Both the position numbers and the translations under genes were made by a program. Shown here one piece after another: positions 34,869 through 42,587 of a DNA stretch of 64,000 nt (positions are counted from its first letter, which is position 1; each line of letters opens with the position of its first letter). This DNA is from Bacillus pseudomycoides DSM 12442 (GTDB taxonomy: Bacteria > Bacillota > Bacilli > Bacillales > Bacillaceae_G), in contig NZ_CM000745.1 of NCBI RefSeq assembly GCF_000161455.1, positions 1,620,617-1,684,616 on the forward strand, in the 5' to 3' direction. The notes under the pieces were generated by a model. It did no database searches. It had not been told where the DNA came from and saw nothing but the letters and a program-made list of their open reading frames with translations.

Positions 34869-36448
34869 TTTACTTCACTTTTTTTCGGCACTCTACAGCT
34901 AGATGGTAAATCCGCTGACCACGGCAAGATTTTATCCAGTTCCTCTTTATTGTTTAAATCGATGTTGGGAAGTGTTTCAAATAAATAACGAAGATAATGA
35001 TAAGGACTTAAACCATTCTCTTTTGCAGTTTCCACCACACTATACATGATGGCACTTCCTCTGGCACCTCGCGGTGTATTTGAGAACATCCAATTTTTTC
35101 TCCCGATTACAAACGGTTTAATAGAACGTTCACTTCTGTTGTTATCGATTTCTAAACGACCGTCTAATAAAAAAGCTTCAAGATGATTCCGTTGATTCAA
35201 ACAATAAGTGATGGCTTTGCCTAGCGCACTTTTTGGTAAAACACGATCTTTCTGTTCATGAAGCCATGCTGAAAAAAGGTTCAGAATGGGCCTGCTTTTT
35301 TTCAGTCTCTGCTCATATCGCTCGGTAGGGTTGACATGTCTGAGCTTCCTTTCAATCGAATAGAGTTGATTACAGAAGTGTAAACCTTCGCTCGCCTTCA
35401 CTTTTTTCCCCTTCTGTGAATCAGGTAAAGCCTTTAAGGCTTCATCAAACTTTCGTCTCGCATGCGCCCAACATCCGATAAGGGTGACATCCGGTACTTG
35501 ATGATAACCACTATATCCATCTACCTGTAAATATCCTTCAAAACCAGTTAAAAAACGTTTCGGATGTTCGCCTGCTCTTGTAGGTTGATAGTCATAGAGG
35601 ACAATAGGGATATCCTCTCGTCCTGTACGATATAACCACAGATAGGACTTGGTTGTTGCGGCTCGACCAGGTACGCGTAAGACTTGGAAGGTTGTTTCGT
35701 CCGCATGAAGAATGGTTCGAGTAAGTAAATGTTCATGCATCCTTTCATACAAAGCCACTAACCATCGATCCGCCCCATATAATAACCAATTTCCCATCGT
35801 TTGTCGTGATAAGAAGATTTCCATTCGTTTAAAATGCTTTTTCTGACGATAAAGAGGCAATCCTTCTACATATTTTTGTGTCATGATATACGCCATAATC
35901 GATGGGGAAGCGATACTTTTAGGAAAGGCAGGGGCTGGCATCTTAGCCGTCACAATCGGTGTAGATACCTCATCTAATTCACACTTACGACAAGCGTATA
36001 CATACCTCTTATGTTCCGTCACCTTTACTTCCGCAGGGATAATCGTCAGTTCCTTACGGACTTCTACACTCATCTCATGCAAAGCACCACCACAGCACAA
36101 ACAAACCTGTTCCATATCAAGTAAACGATATTCAATCGTTTCAACCGGAAGGTTTTGGACAGACTCATCCCTATGACCGTGTTTCTTCTTACGACGATAG
36201 GTGATTGTTTCAACAGCTGATTCAGGGGTTTCAGAGTCACTTTCTTTCTCAGCCTCATTAAACAGTTCTAAAGCGAGTTGATTATTAGGTGTTTTTTCGC
36301 TAGACGTACCAAACCGTTTTTGTTGACTAAGACGAAATTGTTCTTCATACCATCTCACTTTTTCCGTGAGTTCCTCTACTTGAGCTTGAAGTGATTCAAT
36401 TGTGGGTTGTTTTGAATGTGAGAGTGTTGTTTTCATAGATAAATCCAT
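34859..36448 (-). CDS. tnpC: IS66 family transposase (TnpC)
   Basis: 529 residues. It has an N-terminal leucine-rich coiled coil (SLQAQVEELTEKVRWYEEQF) and the zinc-finger-like MEQVCLCCGGALHEM...YACRKCE. The DDE domain has HADETTFQV, QVDGYSGYH, GCWAHARRKFDEAL and the final catalytic Glu in DNNRSERSIKPFVIGRKNW. A C-terminal IS66 domain follows. Full length and apparently intact. Confidence 0.92.
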   Translation of the reverse strand: MDLSMKTTLSHSKQPTIESLQAQVEELTEKVRWYEEQFRLSQQKRFGTSSEKTPNNQLALELFNEAEKESDSETPESAVETITYRRKKKHGHRDESVQNLPVETIEYRLLDMEQVCLCCGGALHEMSVEVRKELTIIPAEVKVTEHKRYVYACRKCELDEVSTPIVTAKMPAPAFPKSIASPSIMAYIMTQKYVEGLPLYRQKKHFKRMEIFLSRQTMGNWLLYGADRWLVALYERMHEHLLTRTILHADETTFQVLRVPGRAATTKSYLWLYRTGREDIPIVLYDYQPTRAGEHPKRFLTGFEGYLQVDGYSGYHQVPDVTLIGCWAHARRKFDEALKALPDSQKGKKVKASEGLHFCNQLYSIERKLRHVNPTERYEQRLKKSRPILNLFSAWLHEQKDRVLPKSALGKAITYCLNQRNHLEAFLLDGRLEIDNNRSERSIKPFVIGRKNWMFSNTPRGARGSAIMYSVVETAKENGLSPYHYLRYLFETLPNIDLNNKEELDKILPWSADLPSSCRVPKKSEVNKK

Positions 36449-36487
36449 TCGATAAAATCATCCAAATTCCTTTTTCATATATGATTT

Positions 36488-36844
36488 TTATAGAATGGTT
36501 CTCGCATGTACGGCTTGATGACCTTGTTTTTGTTGAAAAGCAAATCCATCAAGAAGCCATCTCAATTGTCGTCTTGAAATGGTAAGTGGCACACCCGGAT
36601 GACCAGTTGGCCAGTAAAACGTTCCCTTTTCCAATCTGCGATAGTGCAACCAGAAACCATTATGTTCCCAAACAAGAATTTTTAGTTTATCGCGTGAGCG
36701 ATTACAAAAAACAAATAAACAAGAAGAAAAAGGGTCTAACTCAAATTCTTCCTTTACAATAGCTGCTAGTCCATCAATTGATTTACGTAAATCTGTTGCC
36801 CCTTGTGCAAGATATACTTTTTCAATTGCGATTTCGGATATCAT
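36488..36844 (-). CDS. tnpB: IS66 accessory protein TnpB (Orf2)
   Basis: 118 residues with VYLAQGATDLRKSIDGLAAIVKEEF, LFVFCNRSRDKLKILVWEHNGFWLHYRRLEKGTF, the hallmark of IS66 Orf2. Required with TnpA and TnpC for transposition in the family. It overlaps tnpA by four bases. Confidence 0.9.
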   Translation of the reverse strand: MISEIAIEKVYLAQGATDLRKSIDGLAAIVKEEFELDPFSSCLFVFCNRSRDKLKILVWEHNGFWLHYRRLEKGTFYWPTGHPGVPLTISRRQLRWLLDGFAFQQKQGHQAVHARTIL

Positions 36845-37161
36845 TGTTGTTTCACCGTCTGTATCACTTGTAGGAGCACTTGTGGAGTAAAAGGCACATC
36901 TAACTCAATAGTGGCTTCTTGCATGTGAATTCGAATGGTGGCATGTATGTTTTCTTCTACGACAGGGACATTCATAGAAATCCAATTCACACGCTCATTT
37001 TTATTTTGATCTTCCGTTTCAGGTGATAATTTGTTTAGCCAGTAATATAGCCGATGAACCCGTAGGTTCTGTTTCTGACACCAGGCAACTTTTGATAATC
37101 CGCTGTTTTTATAGTCTTGAATATTAGTCTCCCATTCTTTCTTTAATAGGTGTCTTTTCAT
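36841..37161 (-). CDS. tnpA: IS66 accessory protein TnpA (Orf1)
   Basis: 106 residues from ATG 37161, which has GGAGG eight bases upstream (the frame opens five codons earlier with a GTG inside that site). MKRHLLKKEWETNIQDYKNSGLSKVAWCQKQNLRVHRLYYWLNKL is a helix-turn-helix DNA-binding start typical of IS66 Orf1. First gene of the IS66 operon. Confidence 0.85.
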   Translation of the reverse strand: MKRHLLKKEWETNIQDYKNSGLSKVAWCQKQNLRVHRLYYWLNKLSPETEDQNKNERVNWISMNVPVVEENIHATIRIHMQEATIELDVPFTPQVLLQVIQTVKQQ

Positions 37162-37245
37162 AAAAAAAACCTCCACATGTAGTATGTACGGAGATTATCT
37201 CATGGGTTATTTACAAATTGTAAGTGGGGAATGTTTGACGCTTAC

Positions 37246-37253
37246 AAAGAAGC
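37246..37253. repeat. Right copy of the 8-bp IS66 target duplication
   Basis: AAAGAAGC, identical to 33490-33497. Confidence 0.85.
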
Positions 37254-37308
37254 TGGTAGACTGACAAACGATTACGTTGTTATATTAGAGAATAAGACTT
37301 TCAAATGA
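37254..37308 (+). pseudogene. DUF3189 gene, 3' part
   Basis: Continues the 33046 frame across the insertion: after removal of the insert and one octamer the reading is EA-GRLTNDYVVILENKTFK, stop at 37306-37308, immediately followed by the terminator. It has no start of its own. Confidence 0.8.
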
Positions 37309-37341
37309 AAAAAGCAGGATACATTGCTATCCTGCTTTTTT
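37308..37341. terminator. Bidirectional terminator
   Basis: AAAAAAGCAGGATA and TATCCTGCTTTTTT form a 14-bp perfect stem. It was the original end of the DUF3189 gene and also serves the convergent gene at 37342. Confidence 0.85.
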
Positions 37342-37587
37342 CTATAACATTTCAACTTTCTTTCGAATCACAACCTTATCAATTTCGTGTTCTTCATCGC
37401 CGATAAATAAGCCGCGTTCTTTCAAATACATTTCAAAATATAAATCAGCTTCCGCGCGTTCATCATAAGGTTTTACAGATAAAACAAATCCTCTTTCTCT
37501 AGCTAATTGTTCTAAAGCATCAGGTGACATATATCGTTGTAACTCTTTAGAAAACAATTCTAATTTATCAAAATTCGATAAGTTCAT
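37342..37587 (-). CDS. Small protein with IS231-transposase-like N-terminus
   Basis: 81 residues. The first 34 (MNLSNFDKLELFSKELQRYMSPDALEQLARERGFV) resemble the start of IS231/IS4-type transposases (MNLSxxDELQLFSEEL...), as I remember them. The rest is unrelated acidic/basic sequence ending at a terminator. It could be a domesticated or rearranged transposase piece, or an independent small gene. No catalytic motif is present. Confidence 0.5.
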   Translation of the reverse strand: MNLSNFDKLELFSKELQRYMSPDALEQLARERGFVLSVKPYDERAEADLYFEMYLKERGLFIGDEEHEIDKVVIRKKVEML

Positions 37588-37639
37588 GCCAAAAACGCCA
37601 TCCTTTCCTATGATTCTACAGAAAGAATAGCGTATTTTT

Positions 37640-37850
37640 TCATTCTAGAAGAACAGTTTTAGGATTTCAGGAAGAAAATGGAACTATCTATGCGTATTTA
37701 ATGGTTACTCTTCAAGGGGCGTCGATTGGTAGTTTGAAAATTCGCCTTAGTCAATTCGGTTTTGATGAAACAAATTGTATTGTTTTGGATGGCTCTGGAT
37801 CAAGCTCAATGAGGGTAATTGATAAAAAAATAATGAATTGGATGTTGATC
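37640..37850 (+). pseudogene. Phosphodiester glycosidase (NAGPA-like) fragment
   Basis: An open stretch reading RRTVLGFQEENGTIYAYLMVTLQGASIGSLKIRLSQFGFDETNCIVLDGSGSSSMRV, the characteristic C-terminal LDG-GSSSM region of phosphodiester glycosidase/DUF2233 proteins. There is no start or upstream domain. The frame ends in unrelated sequence. Borders are approximate. One of several broken genes at the right edge of the accessory region. Confidence 0.55.
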
Positions 37851-37960
37851 TGGGTACAGAACCCAACCTTTTCGATTTTACTCCGAACGCAAACCGGTAC
37901 GACTTTATTTCAAATCAACATGTACACATTTTATCGTGAGCGTCCTATTTATGTACAGAA

Positions 37961-38050
37961 AAACTTTTATGTACAGTGAACATTTAATGCGTGATATGTT
38001 TGAAAATTAAAGGTTTGGATGATATTCGAAGAATATGTACATAAAAGTTT
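37961..38050. repeat. 14-bp inverted repeat flanking 62 bp
   Basis: AAACTTTTATGTAC (37961-37974) and its exact complement (38037-38050) lie at the junction between two truncated genes; a related ATTTATGTACAG lies just to the left. It looks like the ends of a small excised or decayed element. Confidence 0.45.
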
Positions 38051-38276
38051 ACGGAGATATATCCGTTTCAGGAGGGAATCCGCCGAAATCATAAATTGTT
38101 TCATATTCATTATCTGAAGATGAGATAGTTAATACTTCAGTTTCCCAGTGTGCTGTAAAAATAACAATTGCTTTTGGTTTATATGTTTCTCCAAGTGTTT
38201 TTAGAAAACGTGTATAATCTGTATCTTGAATAGCAAGCATTGGTGAGCCGTGCGCTAAAAATAATGATGGCATCAT
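38049..38276 (-). pseudogene. DODA-type extradiol dioxygenase, 3'-truncated
   Basis: MPSLFLAHGSPMLAIQD...KPKAIVIFTAHWETE...YDFGGFPPE is the N-terminus of a LigB/YgiD-type 4,5-DOPA dioxygenase with the conserved HGSP and AHWE metal-site regions. Only about 70 residues remain of a family length near 250. Homology ends at about 38067, where foreign sequence adds five residues and a stop. AGGAGG precedes the start. Confidence 0.8.
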
Positions 38277-38501
38277 AAGTGAAACCTCCTAAAATATATT
38301 AATTACTTTATGTAAGTAACTATAATATTTAATTTGTTGTTCGTCAAGATAATGGTTTGAGTCTTTGCTTAGAAAGTGCAGTGTTTGTCATAATACAAAC
38401 AATTGCATATAATACATAGTAAGAAGAATGAATAGTGATTCATTTTTTAGATATATAGATTGCTATTGTTAATAGATTATATAGATTTGGGGGCCTTCAA
38501 A

Positions 38502-39425
38502 ATGAACATACAGGAAAGCTTTGTTACAGTGTTGGATGGATCGGAAATTTATTTGCGTAAGTGGCTGCCAGAAAGTGAAATTCGTGGAATTGTACAGATT
38601 GCACATGGTATGACGGAACATGCTGGTGTCTATACAGAATACATTGATGCCTTATTGAAGGCTGGTTATGGTGTATATGCTCATGATCACCGGGGACATG
38701 GAAAAACAGCAAAACAAGAAGAGGATTATGGCCATTTCGAACCGAATGTTGGCTGGGATCAAGCTGTTTCTGACATAATCTTTGTATCGGAACTTATTCG
38801 TAATGAACATACTTGTCCGCTCTTTTTATTAGGTCACAGTATGGGTTCTTTCTTATCTAGACGTGCTGTACAACTTCGTGGTGACCTATATGATGGATTC
38901 CTTATTTCTGGGACAGGTGGAAACCCTGGATTTTTAGGTGTACTAGGTTATAAAGTGGCAACGATTGAAATGAAGCTTCGCGGCACAAAAACGAAAAGTC
39001 CAATGTTGAACTTTTTGTCATTTGGAAACTTTAATTCCAATTTTAAACCGAATCGGACAAAGTTTGATTGGCTTTCTTCAGATACAAATCAAGTTGATAG
39101 ATACATAGAAGATCCGTTATGTGGTTTTATTTGTTCAACGAGTTTTTACCGTGAATTATTTAGTGGTATGCTGGAAGTGAATAGACCAGAAGAATATAAA
39201 AAAACGCCGAAAGACCTTCCTATACATATTTTTTCCGGAGATCGTGATCCAGTGGGAGATATGGGGAAAGGCGTAAAAGAAGTATACGATATGTATAAAA
39301 ATTGCGGTGTGAAAGATGTAACACTTCGCCTATATGAAAATGGAAGGCACGAAATGTTCCATGAAGTAAATAGGGATGAAGTATTTCAAGATTTGATTTC
39401 TTGGTTAGATGAACATATTATATAA
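38502..39425 (+). CDS. Alpha/beta hydrolase, monoacylglycerol-lipase type
   Basis: 307 residues of the serine-hydrolase family: oxyanion region QIAHGMTEHAGVYTEYI, HDHRGHGKT, the nucleophile in LLGHSMGS, acidic residue in FSGDRDPVG and His in YENGRHEMFHE. It probably hydrolyses monoglycerides or lysophospholipids in the cytoplasm. I start it at ATG 38502 after GGGGG; the frame opens 14 codons earlier without a ribosome site. Confidence 0.88.
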   Translation: MNIQESFVTVLDGSEIYLRKWLPESEIRGIVQIAHGMTEHAGVYTEYIDALLKAGYGVYAHDHRGHGKTAKQEEDYGHFEPNVGWDQAVSDIIFVSELIRNEHTCPLFLLGHSMGSFLSRRAVQLRGDLYDGFLISGTGGNPGFLGVLGYKVATIEMKLRGTKTKSPMLNFLSFGNFNSNFKPNRTKFDWLSSDTNQVDRYIEDPLCGFICSTSFYRELFSGMLEVNRPEEYKKTPKDLPIHIFSGDRDPVGDMGKGVKEVYDMYKNCGVKDVTLRLYENGRHEMFHEVNRDEVFQDLISWLDEHII

Positions 39426-39463
39426 AAAGAAACCTCACTTTTGTTGTAGTGAGGTTTCTTTTT
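39424..39463 (+). terminator. Terminator of the hydrolase gene
   Basis: AAAAAGAAACCTCACT and AGTGAGGTTTCTTTTT form a 16-bp perfect stem with a T-tail. Confidence 0.85.
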
Positions 39464-39482
39464 GGGAATTTGGAGGGAAAGC

Positions 39483-40088
39483 ATGAGTGAATTTGTAAAT
39501 AACGAGTATATAGAAATAGATTTTCGTGATGTTGCTATAAAAGAAGAGGAATTAAAAAATTGTACATTTATAAAGTGTCGTTTTAGAGGTGTAGATGCAT
39601 CAGAAATTGTAACGGAAAATTGTAATTTCATAGAATGTGACTTCACAGGCGCTCTTTTTAATGCTTCAATTCACCAGGGAAGTACGTTTGCAAATTGTAA
39701 ATTTTCTGGAGCAAATTTATTTGTTTCTAAGTTTGAGGAATGTAAAATGACGGGTTCTGATTTTGAAGAGGCGAATTTAGATGGAATAACGATTGTATTT
39801 GGCGATTGGTCATATACAAATTTAAGATTTGCGAATTTAAGTAAACAAAAATTAAAGGGTATTCGCTTAGTTGAAGCGGATCTTTGTGAATGTAATTTAG
39901 AAAAAGCTGATTTACGTGATGTTGATTTAACAGGTGCACAATTAGGAAAAGCGAAGCTTATAGGTGCAGATTTAAGAGGAGCTGTAGTGGATAGAATTGA
40001 CTTTAGAGCATTTGATTTACAGAATGTAAGATTGGATATAACGCAGGCGGTTGCTGTGGCGAGGTGTTATGGAGCGAAGGTAGATTAA
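39483..40088 (+). CDS. Pentapeptide-repeat protein
   Basis: 201 residues made mostly of A(D/N)LxX pentapeptides (CDFTGALFNAS, GANLFVSKFEECKMTGSDFEEANLDG, ADLCECNLEKADLRDVDLTGAQLGKAKLIGADLRG), which form a right-handed quadrilateral beta helix. Similar to the Qnr/McbG-like and YjbI groups; gyrase protection cannot be claimed from this. GGAGGGAAAGC precedes ATG 39483. Confidence 0.85.
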   Translation: MSEFVNNEYIEIDFRDVAIKEEELKNCTFIKCRFRGVDASEIVTENCNFIECDFTGALFNASIHQGSTFANCKFSGANLFVSKFEECKMTGSDFEEANLDGITIVFGDWSYTNLRFANLSKQKLKGIRLVEADLCECNLEKADLRDVDLTGAQLGKAKLIGADLRGAVVDRIDFRAFDLQNVRLDITQAVAVARCYGAKVD

Positions 40089-40097
40089 AATGATGAG

Positions 40098-40139
40098 AGA
40101 ACTCTTACTATGATAAAGTATCAGTAAGGGTTCTTTTTG
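40098..40139 (+). terminator. Terminator of the pentapeptide gene
   Basis: AGAACTCTTACT with AGTAAGGGTTCT (one G-U pair), then TTTTT. Confidence 0.75.
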
Positions 40140-40166
40140 TAATTTAAAGGAAAGGGAGAGGGGAAA

Positions 40167-40613
40167 ATGGTAGTGAGGAAAGCATTATTAAACGAGGCAA
40201 ATGAACTAAGTCATATAGCACTAGCATCAAAGGCAACTTGGGATTACAGCGAAGAATTTATACTAGCATGTAAGGAAGATTTAACGATTACGGAAGAGTA
40301 TATTAAAAATCATTACGTATATATTTTAGAAAATAAAGGAGTGAAAATTGGTTTTTTTTCATTTCAACGAAAAGAAGAAGATGTTCTCGATTTTTTATAT
40401 TTACATCCAAATTATAAGGGAAAGGGTTATGGTAACATTCTATGGCAAAGTGTCGTAGAAAAAGCAGTTGAATTAGGAATTAAGAGTTTTACAATTGATA
40501 GTGATCCAAATGCGAAAGGCTACTACATGAAAATGGGTGCAAAATTGATTGGAGAGACACCTTCAACAGTTTTTAAAGATCGTGTTCTGCCACTTTTGCA
40601 ATATGATGTATAA
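40167..40613 (+). CDS. GNAT family N-acetyltransferase
   Basis: 148 residues: VRKALLNEANELSHIAL at the start, LYLHPNYKGKGYGNILWQSVVEKA (acetyl-CoA loop with the R/Q-x-x-G-x-G pattern), and DPNAKGYYMKMGAKLIGE near the end. Substrate unknown. AAAGGGAGAGGGG precedes the ATG. Confidence 0.85.
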   Translation: MVVRKALLNEANELSHIALASKATWDYSEEFILACKEDLTITEEYIKNHYVYILENKGVKIGFFSFQRKEEDVLDFLYLHPNYKGKGYGNILWQSVVEKAVELGIKSFTIDSDPNAKGYYMKMGAKLIGETPSTVFKDRVLPLLQYDV

Positions 40614-40640
40614 AAATGAGTATACATGGGAGATGCTGAA

Positions 40641-40985
40641 ATGGATGGTTTTGAAATCGCACAAATCTACAAGATTTTAATGAAATCTTGGTCACTTGAA
40701 ACAAGTTCAAAGTGGACGATAGAAAATCCGGCAAAAGGGCAATGTGGTGTAACAGCACTTGTTATACATGATTTGTTTGGAGGGGAAATAAAAAAGACGC
40801 AAGTTGGCGAAGATTGGCACTTTTACAATGCTATAAATGGAAAGCGATATGATTTTACCGCAACACAATTTTTTGAAGAGATAGCTTATATGGATATTCC
40901 TTCTAATAGAGAAGAAGCATTTGCAGACACAAATGATAGGCAATATTATGCTTTAAAACAGAAAATGCATATCTTTATGCAATAG
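40641..40985 (+). CDS. YunG-like protein of unknown function
   Basis: 114 residues, beginning MDGFEIAQIYKILMKSWSLETSSKW, with NPAKGQCGVTALVIHDLFGGEI and WHFYNAINGKRYDFTATQF. These conserved C, H and D/N positions look like a papain-like or related fold and match the Bacillus YunG family. Start ATG 40641 follows GGGAG by eight bases. It lies 27 bp after the GNAT gene and is probably cotranscribed. Confidence 0.65.
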   Translation: MDGFEIAQIYKILMKSWSLETSSKWTIENPAKGQCGVTALVIHDLFGGEIKKTQVGEDWHFYNAINGKRYDFTATQFFEEIAYMDIPSNREEAFADTNDRQYYALKQKMHIFMQ

Positions 40986-41096
40986 AATTTGTTTGAAGTG
41001 AAATATCTTTTGACTCTTAATGTCCAATGAGTTACTATAATGGTGGTAACTTTTTAAAGGGAAACATACTTTATAGAGTCGAGAGGGGAAATACTT

Positions 41097-42404
41097 TTGA
41101 AAACAGCTTATGTAAGCGCTACGATTGCAACGCTAAATGAACAGAATGAATTGTTTGAAAACGGATATATCATTGTAGAAGATGATAAGATTATAGAAGT
41201 ACAAAATGGAGAATTTTCTAATCGAAATCAAGTGGATCAAGTGATAGATTTGAAGGGAAAGTGGCTATTTCCAGGTCTTGTGAATACGCATACACATGTT
41301 GTGATGAGTCTTTTACGTGGCATTGGTGATGATATGTTATTACAGCCGTGGCTTGAAACAAGAATTTGGCCTCTTGAAAGTCAATTTACGCCAGAGCTTG
41401 CTGTTGCTAGTACAGAACTTGGTTTATTAGAAATGGTAAAAAGCGGGACAACAACATTTTCTGATATGTTTAATCCAATCGGTGTAGATCAGGATGCGAT
41501 TATGGAAACGGTTCGTAATAGTGGAATGCGAGCAGCGGTTTCAAGAACTTTATTTAGTTTTGGAACGAAAGAGGATGAAAAGAAAGCAATTCAAGATGCT
41601 GAAAAATATGTAAAACGATATTACAGTGAAAACGGCATGTTAACAACGATGGTTGCTCCTCATAGTCCATATGCATGCTCTACCGAAATGTTAGAAGAGT
41701 GTGCGAGAATCGCGGTGGAAAACCATACGATGGTTCACATCCATCTTTCAGAAACAGAGCGTGAAGTACGCGATATTGAAGCGCGATATGGCAAACGTCC
41801 TGTAGAATATGCAGCGAGCTGTGGTTTATTTAAGAGACCGACAGTTATTGCACATGGCGTTGTGTTAAATGAAGATGAGCGCGCATTCTTAGCGGAACAT
41901 GACGTTCGTGTAGCACACAATCCAAATAGCAATTTAAAATTAGGGTCTGGTATAGCGAATGTTAAGGGAATGTTAGAAGCGGGAATAAAAGTTGGTATTG
42001 CAACAGATAGCGTTGCATCTAACAATAATTTAGATATGTTTGAGGAGCTTCGAGTTGCAACTTTATTGCAAAAGGGTATTCATAAAGATGCGACTGCATT
42101 ACCAGTTGAAACAGCTCTTTCACTCGCAACAAAAGGAGCGGCAGAAGTCATTGGGATGAAACAAACAGGTTCCATTGAAGTAGGAAAGTGTGCTGACTTT
42201 ATTACAATTGATCCATCCAATAAGCCGCATCTACAGCCAGCAGAAGAAGTGTTGTCACACCTTGTGTATGCAGCAAGTGGAAAAGATGTATCTGATGTTG
42301 TAATTAATGGGAAACATATTGTGTGGAATGGTGAATGTAAAACATTAGATGAAGAGCAAATTATTTTTGAGGCAAGTCGTTATAAACGAGGATTGGGGAT
42401 GTAG
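41097..42404 (+). CDS. mtaD: 5-methylthioadenosine/S-adenosylhomocysteine deaminase-like amidohydrolase
   Basis: A 435-residue metal-dependent amidohydrolase: NTHTHVVMSLLRG (metal His pair), APHSPYACS, HIHLSETEREV, VIAHGVVLNEDE, and the metal Asp in IATDSVASNNNLDMFEEL. These are typical of the MtaD/TrzA group, which deaminates adenosine derivatives such as MTA and SAH. The start is TTG 41097 after GAGAGGGGA. A single gene with its own terminator. Confidence 0.85.
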   Translation: MKTAYVSATIATLNEQNELFENGYIIVEDDKIIEVQNGEFSNRNQVDQVIDLKGKWLFPGLVNTHTHVVMSLLRGIGDDMLLQPWLETRIWPLESQFTPELAVASTELGLLEMVKSGTTTFSDMFNPIGVDQDAIMETVRNSGMRAAVSRTLFSFGTKEDEKKAIQDAEKYVKRYYSENGMLTTMVAPHSPYACSTEMLEECARIAVENHTMVHIHLSETEREVRDIEARYGKRPVEYAASCGLFKRPTVIAHGVVLNEDERAFLAEHDVRVAHNPNSNLKLGSGIANVKGMLEAGIKVGIATDSVASNNNLDMFEELRVATLLQKGIHKDATALPVETALSLATKGAAEVIGMKQTGSIEVGKCADFITIDPSNKPHLQPAEEVLSHLVYAASGKDVSDVVINGKHIVWNGECKTLDEEQIIFEASRYKRGLGM

Positions 42405-42427
42405 TTGAAATAGAGGAATTGATAACG

Positions 42428-42472
42428 AACGCTTCCCTTTTTAATAAAATACAAGAGGGAAGCGTTTTTTTT
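42428..42472 (+). terminator. Terminator of the amidohydrolase gene
   Basis: AACGCTTCCCTT and AAGAGGGAAGCGTT followed by eight T's. Confidence 0.85.
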
Positions 42473-42587
42473 GTGAATTTTATGTGAAACGAATAAATAT
42501 TCAATAGAATATCACGACTTTATACTGGTCCTTCTGTTATAATGTATAACGTTTTATAATATTATTTGAATTTAAGGAGAAAAATTC

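Larger units (their letters stand above)
33498..37245. mobile_element. IS66-bounded composite insertion (3748 bp)
   Basis: Both outer ends are IS66 left ends in inverted orientation; the first 20 bases of each, starting GTAAGCGTCAAA, differ at one position. They are flanked by the perfect 8-bp duplication AAAGAAGC expected of IS66. The left arm is a truncated IS66 copy (33498 to about 33730); the right arm is a full IS66 with tnpA, tnpB and tnpC. Between them lie a LysR-regulator fragment and a small Gln-rich gene. The whole unit moved as one and landed in the DUF3189 gene. Confidence 0.85.

Noticed and set aside
41010..41041. TTGACT...TATAAT before the amidohydrolase gene
   Set aside because: The spacer is 20 bp, too long for a confident sigma-A promoter.
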